From Bacteroidales bacterium (lineage in GTDB: Bacteria > Bacteroidota > Bacteroidia > Bacteroidales > Paludibacteraceae), in the NCBI GenBank assembly GCA_015061115.1, contig SUXE01000002.1, positions 1-64,000 on the forward strand: a DNA stretch of 64,000 nt, given 5' to 3'. Positions 46,101-55,085 of this stretch are shown in pieces. Position 1 is the stretch's first letter. Each line of letters begins with the position of its first letter. Both the position numbers and the translations under genes were made by a program. The notes below the pieces were generated by a model. That model saw only the letters and a program-made list of their open reading frames with translations. It had not been told where the DNA came from and ran no database searches.

Positions 46101-48212
46101 ATGGCAGCTTTACAGAATATCAGAAACCACGCCACTCTACTTATCGGAATCGTGGCTGTGGCATTGGCGGCTTTCGTGGTAGGAGACTTGCTAACAAGCA
46201 CTTCATCTATCATAGGAAGAGAGAGAAGCATCGTCGGAAGCGTTAATGGAAAAGAGATTTCCATTGTAGAATTCAACGAAAAAGAAAAACAGTTCAGCGA
46301 CATCATCAAACAGCAGTACGCTGGACAGCAGACTCCACACGAAGGAGAGATCCGCAACTTCGTATGGAACAAGTTCATCAACGACGCTCTAATCGAGAGC
46401 GAGATGGAAGAGATTGGTATGGCAGTGACAAACGAAGAGATCAGCGAGTTGGTATCTTCAGCAAGTCATCCAATGCTAATGAGCATTCCATTGTTTAGAG
46501 ATCAGAACGGAAGATTCAATCCAGCTCAGGTCTCAGCTTTCCTTCAGTATATCAGCATGCCTGAGGAATCTTTGGACGAAAATCAAAAGGCTCAGCAGCA
46601 ACAGTTGAAATCTCAGTGGGCATACTGGGAGGGACAGATCAAGTCTCAGCTTGCTAACGACAAACTAGCAAACCTTGTAAGCTGTGCTATTTCATATCCA
46701 ACTGCAATCACTAATATTATTGACAGCATTGCGTCAAATGATAAAAGTGCTATTGTAATCAAGAAACTCTACGATCAAGCAAACAAGGATATCGAAGTTT
46801 CTGATGCAGATAAGAACGCCATGTACGAGAAGATGAAGAAGCAATACTTTGCTTTGAATAATGGTGGTTACAGAGCTGTAGACGCTATCATTTTCAACGT
46901 AAATCCTTCTCAGCAGGATTACGCAGATGCAAAAGCTGGTATGGAAGAGATGAAAGAGCAAATCAAGAATGCTGACGAGGCAGACCTAAAGGTTATTTTC
47001 TCTGATCCTTCTTCTGTATTCGCATACAATAATTTCTTCCGTTCAGAAAAAGACATTGAGACAGCATTCCAGTCTTTCGCATTCAACGCGAAGAAGGACT
47101 CTGTATCAGATGTAATCTTTGAAGGTGGAGATTTCATGGTTGCAAGAAAGATGGCTGATGTAAAGTTTGCTCCAGACTCTGCAAACATCAGCTTGATCGT
47201 ATTGTCGGCTGCAACTAAAGAAGAGGTTAGCCAGAAAGCAGACAGCATCAACAAATGCTTGAACAACGGTGAGAAGTTTGAGGATTTGGCTGCAAAGCAC
47301 TCTCTTGACAAGAGCACAGCAGAAAAAGGTGGTGAAATTGGATGGGTTAAAGAAGGATTCCCATTGGGAACTGATGACTTTGACGCAAAGGTATTCGGTG
47401 GTGCAAAGAAGGGTGATATTTTCACATTCAACATGCCTGAAAACCCAATGACATTCATCATCAAGGTTAACGACTTGACAACTCCTGTTAGAAAGTCAAA
47501 GATTCTTGTTTACGGAACAAAACTTGAGCCAAGCACAGATACATACACAGACATGTATAACGCTGCTAACAAGTTCATCATCGACAACAAGACAAAAGAC
47601 ATGTTCCTTGCAAGTGCTGATTCACAGAATCTTGACATCATTCACTTGACTCCACTTGCAGAAAATGACCCATACATTCAGCTACTAGGACAGAGCAATA
47701 CACGCGACATCATCAAGTGGGCATGGAGCCACAACGTCGGCGATGTTTCTGGTGTATTTGAAGTTGGCGACTCATATATCGTTGGTACTCTTGTCAACGC
47801 TGTTGATGGCGAATACGCTCCACTATCTGAAGAGTATGTATCAAATCAGGTTTTGAGAAGAGCTAAGAACGAAGCGTGTGCTAAGAAACTTACAGAGGAA
47901 CTTGCAAAAGAAAACGATTTCACAAATGCCGATACTATAAACATCAATTTCAAGAGAGACGGAGTTTCTGGAATCGGTCGTGAGCCTAAGTTGGTGGCTG
48001 CTATCACAGCTCTTCCTGTAGATGCTGTCAGCGACGCTATCGTTGGTGATATGGGAGTCTACAAGGTTAAGGTTCTAAACGAGAATCCTTCTAACGCAAA
48101 GGCAAACATTCAGATGCTAAACAGAGATCTTAAGGGTATGGTTGCAAACCGTATGTACGAGTCTCTACGTAAGGATGCTGATGTTGATGACAATAGATCA
48201 AACTTCTATTAA
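46101..48212 (+). CDS. PpiD/SurA-like membrane-anchored peptidyl-prolyl isomerase
   Basis: A 703-residue protein with one N-terminal membrane segment (about 13-33, LLIGIVAVALAAFVVGDLL). A SurA/PpiD-like chaperone region follows (VGSVNGKEISIVEFNEKEKQF, FVWNKFINDALIESEMEEIG). A parvulin PPIC domain begins at about residue 365 (DSINKCLNNGEKFEDLAAKHSLD, KGGEIGWVKEGF, FDAKVFGGAKKGDIF). It probably helps fold envelope proteins on the periplasmic face of the inner membrane. It is bounded by terminators on both sides, so it is probably transcribed alone. Full length for the family. Confidence 0.88.
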   Translation: MAALQNIRNHATLLIGIVAVALAAFVVGDLLTSTSSIIGRERSIVGSVNGKEISIVEFNEKEKQFSDIIKQQYAGQQTPHEGEIRNFVWNKFINDALIESEMEEIGMAVTNEEISELVSSASHPMLMSIPLFRDQNGRFNPAQVSAFLQYISMPEESLDENQKAQQQQLKSQWAYWEGQIKSQLANDKLANLVSCAISYPTAITNIIDSIASNDKSAIVIKKLYDQANKDIEVSDADKNAMYEKMKKQYFALNNGGYRAVDAIIFNVNPSQQDYADAKAGMEEMKEQIKNADEADLKVIFSDPSSVFAYNNFFRSEKDIETAFQSFAFNAKKDSVSDVIFEGGDFMVARKMADVKFAPDSANISLIVLSAATKEEVSQKADSINKCLNNGEKFEDLAAKHSLDKSTAEKGGEIGWVKEGFPLGTDDFDAKVFGGAKKGDIFTFNMPENPMTFIIKVNDLTTPVRKSKILVYGTKLEPSTDTYTDMYNAANKFIIDNKTKDMFLASADSQNLDIIHLTPLAENDPYIQLLGQSNTRDIIKWAWSHNVGDVSGVFEVGDSYIVGTLVNAVDGEYAPLSEEYVSNQVLRRAKNEACAKKLTEELAKENDFTNADTININFKRDGVSGIGREPKLVAAITALPVDAVSDAIVGDMGVYKVKVLNENPSNAKANIQMLNRDLKGMVANRMYESLRKDADVDDNRSNFY

Positions 48213-48235
48213 TCAATATTACTTTGACTAATAAT

Positions 48236-48266
48236 GGAGGCGAATAACTGTTCGCCTCCTTTTTTT
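48236..48266 (+). terminator. Rho-independent terminator after the PpiD-like gene
   Basis: A 9-bp perfect GC-rich stem (48236-48244 with 48251-48259), a 6-nt loop and seven T. Confidence 0.92.
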
Positions 48267-48278
48267 ACATAAAAGAAG

Positions 48279-49307
48279 ATGGAAAAGAAAAGACTGTTTG
48301 GAATGACAATTGATGAGCTACGCAACGTCGTGGCCGACCTCGCCATGCCAAAATTCACAGCCACTCAAATTGCAGATTGGATATACAAAAAAGGTGCAGA
48401 AGATATAGAACAGATAACAAACCTCTCTGCAAAAAATAAAGCTCTTTTGTCTGAACATTATGAAATAGGCAGACGTGCTCCATTTTCAAGTGTGACATCA
48501 TCAGACGGCACAAAAAAATACCTTTTCCAAATCGGAGAAAAATATATTGAGACAGTTTACATTCCTGACAAAGACAGAGCCACCCTGTGTGTCTCTTGCC
48601 AAGTGGGATGCAAAATGAACTGTAAATTCTGCATGACTGGAAAACAGGGTTTCACACAACACCTGACAACAAATGAGATTCTCAACCAAATCCAGTCGAT
48701 ACCTGAATTCGAAACACTCACCAACGTTGTCTATATGGGTATGGGAGAACCAATGGACAATGTTGACAACATACTTAAATCACTTGAGATTCTGACATCC
48801 AACTACGGCTATGCATGGAGTCCGAAACGTATCACCGTCTCTACGGTTGGTTTGATTCCCGGATTGCAACGTTTCTTGAAAGAATCAAAATGTCATCTGG
48901 CAGTTAGTCTGCACAATCCGTTCTCTGAAGAGAGACTGGCTATGATGCCAGTGGAAAAAGCGTTTAAGCTGGAGAAGGTGATTGAAGAGATAAAAAAATA
49001 CGACTTCACAGGTCAAAGACGAGTGTCGTTTGAGTATACCGTGTTCAAAGGCAACAACAACCTGCCACGACACGCTAAAATGCTCGCCACCCTACTCCAG
49101 GGACTGGAATGCAGAATCAACCTTATCCGTTTCCACACAATTCCTAACGTAGATCTAGAAGGCGCGTCAGACGCAGAGATGCTGGCATTCGAAAGTCTGC
49201 TGAAGAAAAACGGATTGAACGCGACTATCAGAAAATCGAGAGGTGAGGACATATTCGCCGCATGCGGATTGTTATCATCAGAACGAAATAAAAAGAACCA
49301 AGAATAA
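48279..49307 (+). CDS. rlmN: 23S rRNA (A2503-C2)/tRNA (A37-C2) methyltransferase RlmN
   Basis: A 342-residue radical SAM enzyme. The cluster-binding cysteines are Cys111, Cys115 and Cys118 in CKMNCKFCMTGKQG. The YMGMGEPMDN and ITVSTVGLIPG blocks and the C-terminal RGEDIFAACGLL, with the second catalytic cysteine, are present. RlmN methylates C2 of adenine 2503 in 23S rRNA and A37 of some tRNAs. It starts after a strong terminator and lies 2 nt before a DUF4837 lipoprotein gene. Confidence 0.96.
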   Translation: MEKKRLFGMTIDELRNVVADLAMPKFTATQIADWIYKKGAEDIEQITNLSAKNKALLSEHYEIGRRAPFSSVTSSDGTKKYLFQIGEKYIETVYIPDKDRATLCVSCQVGCKMNCKFCMTGKQGFTQHLTTNEILNQIQSIPEFETLTNVVYMGMGEPMDNVDNILKSLEILTSNYGYAWSPKRITVSTVGLIPGLQRFLKESKCHLAVSLHNPFSEERLAMMPVEKAFKLEKVIEEIKKYDFTGQRRVSFEYTVFKGNNNLPRHAKMLATLLQGLECRINLIRFHTIPNVDLEGASDAEMLAFESLLKKNGLNATIRKSRGEDIFAACGLLSSERNKKNQE

Positions 49308-49309
49308 TA

Positions 49310-50341
49310 ATGAATATGAAGAAAACAAAAAAAATAGCGGCATTAGTGGCATCAATTGCTACATTATTCATGAGCAGCTGTGACTCCACTGGAACTGTTG
49401 GTTATAAACCAACTGTAACAGGCCAGAGCTACGAACTTTTGGTGGTAGGCGACCAGAAAGTTTGGAGAGATTCCGTCGGCATACGAATGAAAGACTCCCT
49501 GACTCACGAAATGCCATGCATGCCACAGATGGAGAAGTTTTTCGATGTCTCTTACACACCGACAGAAGGATTCACAGGCATCTTAAAGCCAGTACGAAAC
49601 ATTCTCTTCTACGAGATAGATCCGACAATGTATACCCAGTCTAAAATGGGAGCAAGCAGAGACAATTGGGCCGAAACACAAGCAGTATTACGTATTACTT
49701 CGCCAAGCAAAGATTCACTTGAAGCATTCTTCAACAATAATATCGAGGCAATCCGTCGATTCTACATCAATGCAGAGAATGAGAGAGTCGTGCGTTTCTT
49801 CGGCAAATTCAGACACGTGGACTACTGCGACAGCGTAAGGAAAAGATTCGGAGCGGAACTGATCATCCCGTCTTCATTGACACAAGCCCGCTTTGAAAAA
49901 GATTTCGCTTGGTTCTCCAATGGCAATCCTGATTTCACTGAGAACATCGTGATCTACAGAATGCCTTACAATGATGAAAGTGACTTCATAAAAGACAACC
50001 TACTCTACTACAGAGATTCTGTGATGAAAGCATACGTAGGTGGACCATCTGACGGATCTTACATGACAACACGTTATGAGATCATGCCTCCTGAATCCAC
50101 AGTGCTACCTACAGTGGATGGCAGATATAGTGTGGAGATTCGCGGATTATGGAGAATAGAAGGTGATATCATGGGCGGACCATTCGTCAGCAGAAGCTAC
50201 CTTGATCCAGAAAACAAGAATATCATCACCGTAGAAGCATTCATCTATCGTCCGAACAAGAGCAAACGCTCTGCCTACAGACAGTTAGAAGCTATGATTT
50301 CATCGGTAAAATTCAATGCTCAAGAAACTCCTGAGCAATAA
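49310..50341 (+). CDS. DUF4837 family lipoprotein
   Basis: A 343-residue protein with a lipoprotein signal ending LFMSSC (Cys24). The SYELLVVGDQKVW and ILFYEIDPTMYTQSKMGASRDNWAETQAVLRI segments are what I associate with DUF4837, a Bacteroidota family of unknown function. It is probably anchored in a membrane and faces the periplasm or surface. It follows rlmN by 2 nt and is closed by the terminator at 50351-50378, so the pair is likely co-transcribed. Confidence 0.82.
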   Translation: MNMKKTKKIAALVASIATLFMSSCDSTGTVGYKPTVTGQSYELLVVGDQKVWRDSVGIRMKDSLTHEMPCMPQMEKFFDVSYTPTEGFTGILKPVRNILFYEIDPTMYTQSKMGASRDNWAETQAVLRITSPSKDSLEAFFNNNIEAIRRFYINAENERVVRFFGKFRHVDYCDSVRKRFGAELIIPSSLTQARFEKDFAWFSNGNPDFTENIVIYRMPYNDESDFIKDNLLYYRDSVMKAYVGGPSDGSYMTTRYEIMPPESTVLPTVDGRYSVEIRGLWRIEGDIMGGPFVSRSYLDPENKNIITVEAFIYRPNKSKRSAYRQLEAMISSVKFNAQETPEQ

Positions 50342-50350
50342 AATATATAA

Positions 50351-50378
50351 AGACGGATTAATTTCCGTCTTTTTTTTC
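50351..50378 (+). terminator. Rho-independent terminator after the DUF4837 gene
   Basis: A 7-bp perfect stem (50351-50357 with 50364-50370), a 6-nt loop and a run of nine T. Confidence 0.88.
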
Positions 50379-50406
50379 GGCAATTCGATAAAATCATGCA
50401 AAAAAA

Positions 50407-50437
50407 TTTGCAGATTAAATAAAAAGCACTACTTTTG
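50407..50437 (+). promoter_or_regulatory. Bacteroidota-type promoter for tRNA-Lys
   Basis: TTTG at 50407-50410, a 19-nt spacer and TACTTTTG at 50430-50437. This fits the TTTG / TAnnTTTG consensus and lies about 22 nt before the mature tRNA. Confidence 0.75.
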
Positions 50438-50459
50438 CATCACGATTGAAAAATCGGGA

Positions 50460-50532
50460 GGTTCGCTAGCTCAGCTGGTAGAGCACATCCCTTTTAAGGA
50501 TGGGGTCTTGGGTTCGAGCCCCAAGCGAGCCA
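50460..50532 (+). tRNA. tRNA-Lys (anticodon TTT)
   Basis: A 73-nt cloverleaf. The acceptor GGTTCGC pairs with GCGAGCC, with discriminator A and no encoded CCA. The D-loop is GCTCAGCTGGTAGAGC. The anticodon stem CATCC/GGATG encloses loop CTTTTAA, giving anticodon TTT. The T-arm contains GGGTTCGAGCCCC. Confidence 0.96.
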
Positions 50533-50607
50533 CTTGTAATATTTTTTGGGGGGATGAACGATTTTCTAAGTGATTAGGAAATCGTTTTATGATTTAAATA
50601 AATTAAT

Positions 50608-50976
50608 ATGAAAGCGTTTCTTACAATTCTATTGTTGATTTGTTCAAATGTCCTAATGACATTTGCTTGGTATGGAAATCTAAAGTTAAAGGAGATGAGA
50701 CCGTCTCAGGATTGGCCTCTATATGTAATAATTCTCGTTTCTTGGGGAATCGCTCTTTTCGAATACTGCTTTATGATTCCTGCAAACAGAATCGGATCCA
50801 AAATCACAGGTGGACCATTCTCGCTAATGCAATTGAAAATCATACAGGAGGCGATTTCATTAATTGTGTTCACCGCATTCTCAACCATGCTTTTCAACGG
50901 CGAATCTTTGCATTGGAACCACGTTGTTGCGTTCGTGCTTGTACTTGCAGCTGTGGCATTCGCTTTCATCAAATAA
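50608..50976 (+). CDS. DUF486/DMT-family small membrane protein
   Basis: A 122-residue protein with four membrane segments (about 3-22, 37-56, 70-95 and 102-121). The FMIPANRIGSKITGGPFSLMQLKIIQEAISL segment is characteristic of DUF486, a small relative of the drug/metabolite transporter superfamily. The function is unknown. It precedes the MFS transporter gene by 3 nt and may be translated with it. Confidence 0.85.
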   Translation: MKAFLTILLLICSNVLMTFAWYGNLKLKEMRPSQDWPLYVIILVSWGIALFEYCFMIPANRIGSKITGGPFSLMQLKIIQEAISLIVFTAFSTMLFNGESLHWNHVVAFVLVLAAVAFAFIK

Positions 50977-50979
50977 TAA

Positions 50980-52203
50980 ATGACAGACGAACAAGAAAAG
51001 TTATTCAATAAAAACTATATATTCTGCTGTCTTTCAAACTTCCTGCTGAATTTTAGTTTTTTCATCGTCATCCCGATTCTTGCGCTATATCTGAAAGAGA
51101 CATACGAGTCTAACGGTGCGGAAGTGGGATTCGTGCTTTCCGTATATGTGATCGCAGCAATGATAATCCGTCCCTTCTCGGCTTATATCATCGACACGTT
51201 TCCAAGAAAGCCGTTTTTCGTAGGTGCGCTCGCTATTTTCGCCACAGTTTTTCTCAGCTATAATTTCGCATCCACAATCGGAATGTTCGTCATTCTGCGA
51301 GCTCTTCATGGATTGTCATTCGGAGCGACGACGATAGGTTCCAACACCATCGTCATCGATGTGGTGCCATCCAAATACCGTGGCGAAGGATTGGGATATT
51401 TCGGTTTGTCAAACAATTTTGCCATGGCACTTGGTCCAATCGCTGGAGTATCGTTGCATGATTCTCTTCCCGAGGAGACGCGATATATCACCATCTTCAG
51501 CGTGGCATTCGCGTTAAGCATCCTGGCTGTTGTGGCAGCATCACAAATCCACACAAAGTATCGTCCGCCAGTGGAACGGCCAGCAATCTCTCTTGACAGA
51601 TTCTTCCTGATAAAAGGCATACCTGCCGGAATAAACCTGCTGTTGCTCTCCATCACATACGCAGTGACGATGAACTACATCTATATCTACGCACAAGAGA
51701 CGGAGATCGGGATAACCCCGGGAATATTCTACAGCTGTATGGCTGTCGGTATTGCGACAAGCAGAATATTCTCTGGCAAAATGGTAGACAGGGGCTATCT
51801 CAATCGCGTCATCATAATCGGAGCATCCATCGCGACATTTGCCTTTTTCCTATTGGCGACGCTACCGTTCCTCAACACCAGCGGCAAATCAATCATATTC
51901 GTCGCAAGTGCATTGATTCAAGGATGCGGATACGGCACAATATTTCCTGCCTACAACACTTTGTTTGTAGCACTCGGACGAAACGACCAGCGTGGAAGCG
52001 CTACGTCTACATACCTCACATCATGGGAGATTGGAGCCGGAATCGGAATCTTCTGTGGAGGAGCGATCACCGAATATATGCAGATTTCTTCATTCTACAT
52101 CATCGGTACAATGCTCAACCTGACTGCTGTAGCGATGTTTGCAGCATACACTTCAAAACATTTTAACCGTTGGAATATAGGATACATGCCATGCAAAAGA
52201 TAG
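50980..52203 (+). CDS. Major facilitator superfamily transporter
   Basis: A 407-residue protein with about twelve membrane segments. The cytoplasmic loop 2-3 region reads IRPFSAYIIDTFPRKPFF, and the loop 8-9 region SRIFSGKMVDRGYLNR is its counterpart, as in the MFS G-x-L-a-D-r-x-G-r-k/r motif. A VVPSKYRGEGLGYFGLSNN segment (motif E-like) is typical of drug/sugar efflux groups. The substrate cannot be assigned. Its end overlaps the miaA start by 13 nt. Confidence 0.88.
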   Translation: MTDEQEKLFNKNYIFCCLSNFLLNFSFFIVIPILALYLKETYESNGAEVGFVLSVYVIAAMIIRPFSAYIIDTFPRKPFFVGALAIFATVFLSYNFASTIGMFVILRALHGLSFGATTIGSNTIVIDVVPSKYRGEGLGYFGLSNNFAMALGPIAGVSLHDSLPEETRYITIFSVAFALSILAVVAASQIHTKYRPPVERPAISLDRFFLIKGIPAGINLLLLSITYAVTMNYIYIYAQETEIGITPGIFYSCMAVGIATSRIFSGKMVDRGYLNRVIIIGASIATFAFFLLATLPFLNTSGKSIIFVASALIQGCGYGTIFPAYNTLFVALGRNDQRGSATSTYLTSWEIGAGIGIFCGGAITEYMQISSFYIIGTMLNLTAVAMFAAYTSKHFNRWNIGYMPCKR

Positions 52204-53120
52204 AACTAATCACAATTCTTGGACCTACAGCGTCTGGCAAAACAACATTCGCCGCACACTTGGCTAAGGCTCTCGACACTGAAATCATCAGTGCAGACTC
52301 CCGTCAGATATACCGCAACATGGATATCGGAACCGGCAAAGATTTGTCGGATTACACTATCGACGGCACCGTCATCCCATATCATCTGATCGACATCCAG
52401 GAGGCTGGCTACAAATATAATCTCCACGAATATCAGAGAGATTTCAATGTTGCGTTCAACGACATCAAAAGTCGTGGGAAACTGCCTATTCTCTGCGGCG
52501 GCACAGGTCTTTATATCGAGTCTGTGTTGAAAGGATATTGTCTGCTTCCAGTGCCTGAAAACAAAGAGTTGAGAGAGAGTTTGAGCGATAAAAGTCTTGA
52601 AGAGCTGACAGAAATCCTTAAACAATACAAGACACTCCACAACACTACCGATGTCGATACTGCCAAAAGAGCCATCCGTGCGATCGAAATACAGCAATAC
52701 TATGCAGAGCATCCGGACGAAGTGAAGGAGAAAACCACCACCCCACTCCAAAGCCTCATCATTGGCGTGGATATCGATCGTGAGGCAAGACGTGAAAAGA
52801 TTTCACGCAGGTTGAAAGCCCGTCTTGACGAAGGCATGATCGCTGAAGTAAAGGCTTTGCTCGACAGAGGTATAGCTCCTGAAGATCTGATCTACTATGG
52901 TCTGGAATATAAGTTTGTAACTAATTATCTGATCGGAAATATCAGTTATGACGAGATGGTCAGCACACTGGAAATCGCAATCCATCAATTCGCGAAACGA
53001 CAGATGACATGGTTCAGAGGCATGGAACGTAGAGGAATACACATCGAGTGGATAGACTATGCGATGCCGACAGAAGAGAAGATTCAATTCGTGAAGGACA
53101 AACTAAAGGAGATTGGTTAA
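52191..53120 (+). CDS. miaA: tRNA dimethylallyltransferase MiaA
   Basis: A 309-residue enzyme that transfers a dimethylallyl group to N6 of A37 in tRNAs reading UNN codons. The P-loop GPTASGKT follows the start, and the SADSRQIYRNMDIGTGK, PILCGGTGLYIESVLKG and QFAKRQMTWFRGM blocks are present. The frame could start at a TTG at 52170, but the ATG at 52191 puts the P-loop at the usual distance from the N-terminus. It overlaps the transporter gene by 13 nt and is followed 2 nt later by the AraC regulator. Confidence 0.94.
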   Translation: MQKIELITILGPTASGKTTFAAHLAKALDTEIISADSRQIYRNMDIGTGKDLSDYTIDGTVIPYHLIDIQEAGYKYNLHEYQRDFNVAFNDIKSRGKLPILCGGTGLYIESVLKGYCLLPVPENKELRESLSDKSLEELTEILKQYKTLHNTTDVDTAKRAIRAIEIQQYYAEHPDEVKEKTTTPLQSLIIGVDIDREARREKISRRLKARLDEGMIAEVKALLDRGIAPEDLIYYGLEYKFVTNYLIGNISYDEMVSTLEIAIHQFAKRQMTWFRGMERRGIHIEWIDYAMPTEEKIQFVKDKLKEIG

Positions 53121-53122
53121 AA

Positions 53123-54016
53123 ATGGCTGGGATCATAAAAAGCATAGATGAATTCAACGACTATTTCAATCAGGGAACAAGACACCAGCATATAGCTGTC
53201 GGTGACCTTTCACGTGCTGATCTGACGCTGTTTGACCCCATCAACTTCAACATGTACTGTGTGGTGCTGATGGACAACAATTTTGGTGAACTGATAAGGT
53301 CTGGCGAAGTCATCAACTACAAGCCTGGCACACTGTTCACTTTGCGTCCAGGTCAGGTGGTGCAGGTGAATCTGAATTACAATGTGAAGCCCCGCGGATG
53401 GATACTTGCGTTCAGGGAAGAGTTGACTGAGAAGACGGGATTAGGTCGAGACTTCTATATGTTTGACTATTTCAACCACGACGTGAATGACGCACTTGAA
53501 CTAAGCAAATCGGAGCGAGGCATCATTCTCAACTGTTTTTCTAATATCTACTCCGAACTGATCACCAAGCCAGACTACCTGACTGGCCACCTTCTACGTC
53601 TGGGCATCGGACAACTACTATCCTACTACAAACGATTCTTCGAACGTCAGTTTGCAGACAGAGTGCGTTGCGACAACAAATTCCAGAAAAAACTGGAGAC
53701 GATGATCAACAACTATCTGTCCAGCGGTTCTGCACAGCAATTAGGCCAGCTCAAAGTGTCGTGGTGCGCCCAGCAATTCAATCTTTCTCCAAACTATTTC
53801 GGAGACTTGGTCAAAAAAGAGCTTAACATGTCTGCCCAAGAATACATACACAAAAAAGTGGTGGAGACAGCCAAGTATCTGCTCGACACTACGGAAATGC
53901 CAGTGAACGAGATCGCACAGGAACTTGGATTCAATTATCCGAACCATTTCAACCGTATGTTCAGAAAAATGACAGGCTCTACCCCACTGCAATATAGGAA
54001 GAACATCTCAAAATAA
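53123..54016 (+). CDS. AraC-family transcriptional regulator
   Basis: A 297-residue protein with an N-terminal cupin-like sensing region (TLFTLRPGQVVQVNL, RGWILAFREEL). The C-terminal AraC DNA-binding domain is at about 195-295, with both helix-turn-helix motifs (CAQQFNLSPNYFGDLVKKE, then NEIAQELGFNYPNHFNRMF) and the closing GSTPLQYRK. The ATG at 53123 follows the miaA stop by 2 nt; the longer frame into miaA is unlikely. The ligand and targets are unknown. Confidence 0.92.
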   Translation: MAGIIKSIDEFNDYFNQGTRHQHIAVGDLSRADLTLFDPINFNMYCVVLMDNNFGELIRSGEVINYKPGTLFTLRPGQVVQVNLNYNVKPRGWILAFREELTEKTGLGRDFYMFDYFNHDVNDALELSKSERGIILNCFSNIYSELITKPDYLTGHLLRLGIGQLLSYYKRFFERQFADRVRCDNKFQKKLETMINNYLSSGSAQQLGQLKVSWCAQQFNLSPNYFGDLVKKELNMSAQEYIHKKVVETAKYLLDTTEMPVNEIAQELGFNYPNHFNRMFRKMTGSTPLQYRKNISK

Positions 54017-54035
54017 ATTCGTAATTCACAATGCG

Positions 54036-54050
54036 TAATTCGTAATTTTT
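54036..54050. repeat. Left arm of an inverted repeat flanking two immunity-like genes
   Basis: TAATTCGTAATTTTT here matches the reverse complement of 54922-54936 at 14 of 15 positions. A second AATTCGTAATT copy lies 21 nt upstream (54016-54026). Such AT-rich motifs are common in Bacteroidota spacers, so chance is possible. Confidence 0.4.
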
Positions 54051-54096
54051 GGGGCGTTTTGCATTTATAGAAAAACTTCTATTTATTACCCCCCAT

Positions 54097-54492
54097 CTAA
54101 TCTTCAACATAATAGACATCAAACACTAAATCAGAAAGCAAGGCTCTAGATTCAAGTGCATCATTGATATTATCCCAAAAATCAGAAGCATCATTCAAAC
54201 AACTAAAGAATACATTCTTTTGTCCTATTGGTTCTTTACTTAAAATCCTATTTTTTTCATTTATCACAAAAACAACATAATTCTCTGTCAACCAATGTAG
54301 ATCTCGTAAACATTCATCTAATGCATCCCAATTAAAGCCAAAGTAATCAGGAAAGCCTAACTCATCAGAAATTATCTTGAGCAATGAATGTTTATCTGTC
54401 AAATCAGGACCTATGAATACAAACCTCGTTTTACGCTTATCATAGTTTTGTAATTCACATCCCAGTATTTCCCTGCGGATTTCAAAAATCAT
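54097..54492 (-). CDS. Barstar-family ribonuclease inhibitor
   Basis: A 131-residue acidic protein. The LGFPDYFGFNWDALDECLRDLHWL block is the barstar signature, including the acidic helix that plugs the active site of barnase-type RNases, and the VVFVINEKN strand follows. Barstar proteins neutralise secreted or contact-delivered RNase toxins. No barnase-like gene is visible in the window, so it may protect against toxins of neighbouring cells or be an orphan. It lies on the minus strand 57 nt downstream of a second small immunity-like gene. Confidence 0.85.
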   Translation of the reverse strand: MIFEIRREILGCELQNYDKRKTRFVFIGPDLTDKHSLLKIISDELGFPDYFGFNWDALDECLRDLHWLTENYVVFVINEKNRILSKEPIGQKNVFFSCLNDASDFWDNINDALESRALLSDLVFDVYYVED

Positions 54493-54549
54493 ATTTATTT
54501 CATTTTATAAATATTTTGCAACAACTTTTAATTGGCTGTTTCAACTGCA

Positions 54550-54885
54550 TCATAAATCGTCAGGAATTCTAATCAAAGGCTGATAATTAACCTTCCAGAT
54601 ATCCAATTCTGAAATCACACCAGAAGGGTCAGAATACAAACTAACCAATACAGGGATTCCATCTTCATCATCGAACTCAAATTCAGAGATAAAATTCGAT
54701 GCTCGTCTTTCTTCAAACCTACCATTCACGAACAACAAGACACTTCCCATTTTTCCGTCATCCATATCTGAAACCTTTAATTGAGAAAGGTCAATCTCTT
54801 TTACCCCTCCCGCCTCCATCAGTTTCCTGATCAATAATAATTCCGTTTCCTTAGGAGTTCGCAATGTAGACTTCATCAAATCCAT
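54550..54885 (-). CDS. Small DUF6984-like protein, possible immunity protein
   Basis: A 111-residue soluble acidic protein. The start RTPKETELLLIRKLMEAGG and the end FDDEDGIPVLVSLYSDPSGVISELDIWKVNYQPLIRIP resemble the DUF6984 family as I remember it. The family has no proven role that I know of, and an immunity role is inferred only from size, acidity and the barstar neighbour. There is no Shine-Dalgarno sequence; a TAATTTTG promoter-like box lies at 54929-54922. Confidence 0.6.
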   Translation of the reverse strand: MDLMKSTLRTPKETELLLIRKLMEAGGVKEIDLSQLKVSDMDDGKMGSVLLFVNGRFEERRASNFISEFEFDDEDGIPVLVSLYSDPSGVISELDIWKVNYQPLIRIPDDL

Positions 54886-54921
54886 AAATTGTCTATATAA
54901 ATACCCACCATCAATTCATTG

Positions 54922-54936
54922 CAAAATTACGAATTA
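54922..54936. repeat. Right arm of the inverted repeat flanking two immunity-like genes
   Basis: The reverse-complement partner of 54036-54050 (14 of 15 matches). On the minus strand it also contains TAATTTTG (54929-54922), a possible -7 promoter box for the gene ending at 54885. Confidence 0.4.
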
Positions 54937-54994
54937 TAATCACAAACGTTAAGAGAAACGACATTTTTCGAAACAAACTTAACAAACAACATCA

Positions 54995-55039
54995 ATAGCG
55001 GACCAATTTGAATGGAATACATTCAGTTTGGTCCGCTAT
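54995..55039. repeat. 20-bp imperfect inverted repeat between the small genes and the DUF4132 operon
   Basis: Arms 54995-55014 and 55020-55039 with a 5-nt loop; 18 of 20 positions pair, starting with ATAGCGGACCAA. There is no T-run on either side. It lies 46 nt past the DUF4132 stop and may be a transcript-end hairpin or a relic of insertion. Confidence 0.65.
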
Positions 55040-55085
55040 CAATAACTATAAAGCCCCAACGTCATCTTAAGAGGCCTAATTTATT

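Noticed and set aside
52170-52190. Upstream TTG start for miaA
   Set aside because: It only adds seven residues before the conserved P-loop region, and the ATG at 52191 fits the family start.
53048-53122. Extended AraC start inside miaA
   Set aside because: It would overlap the miaA end by over 70 nt with charged, unrelated sequence. The ATG at 53123, just after the miaA stop, fits better.
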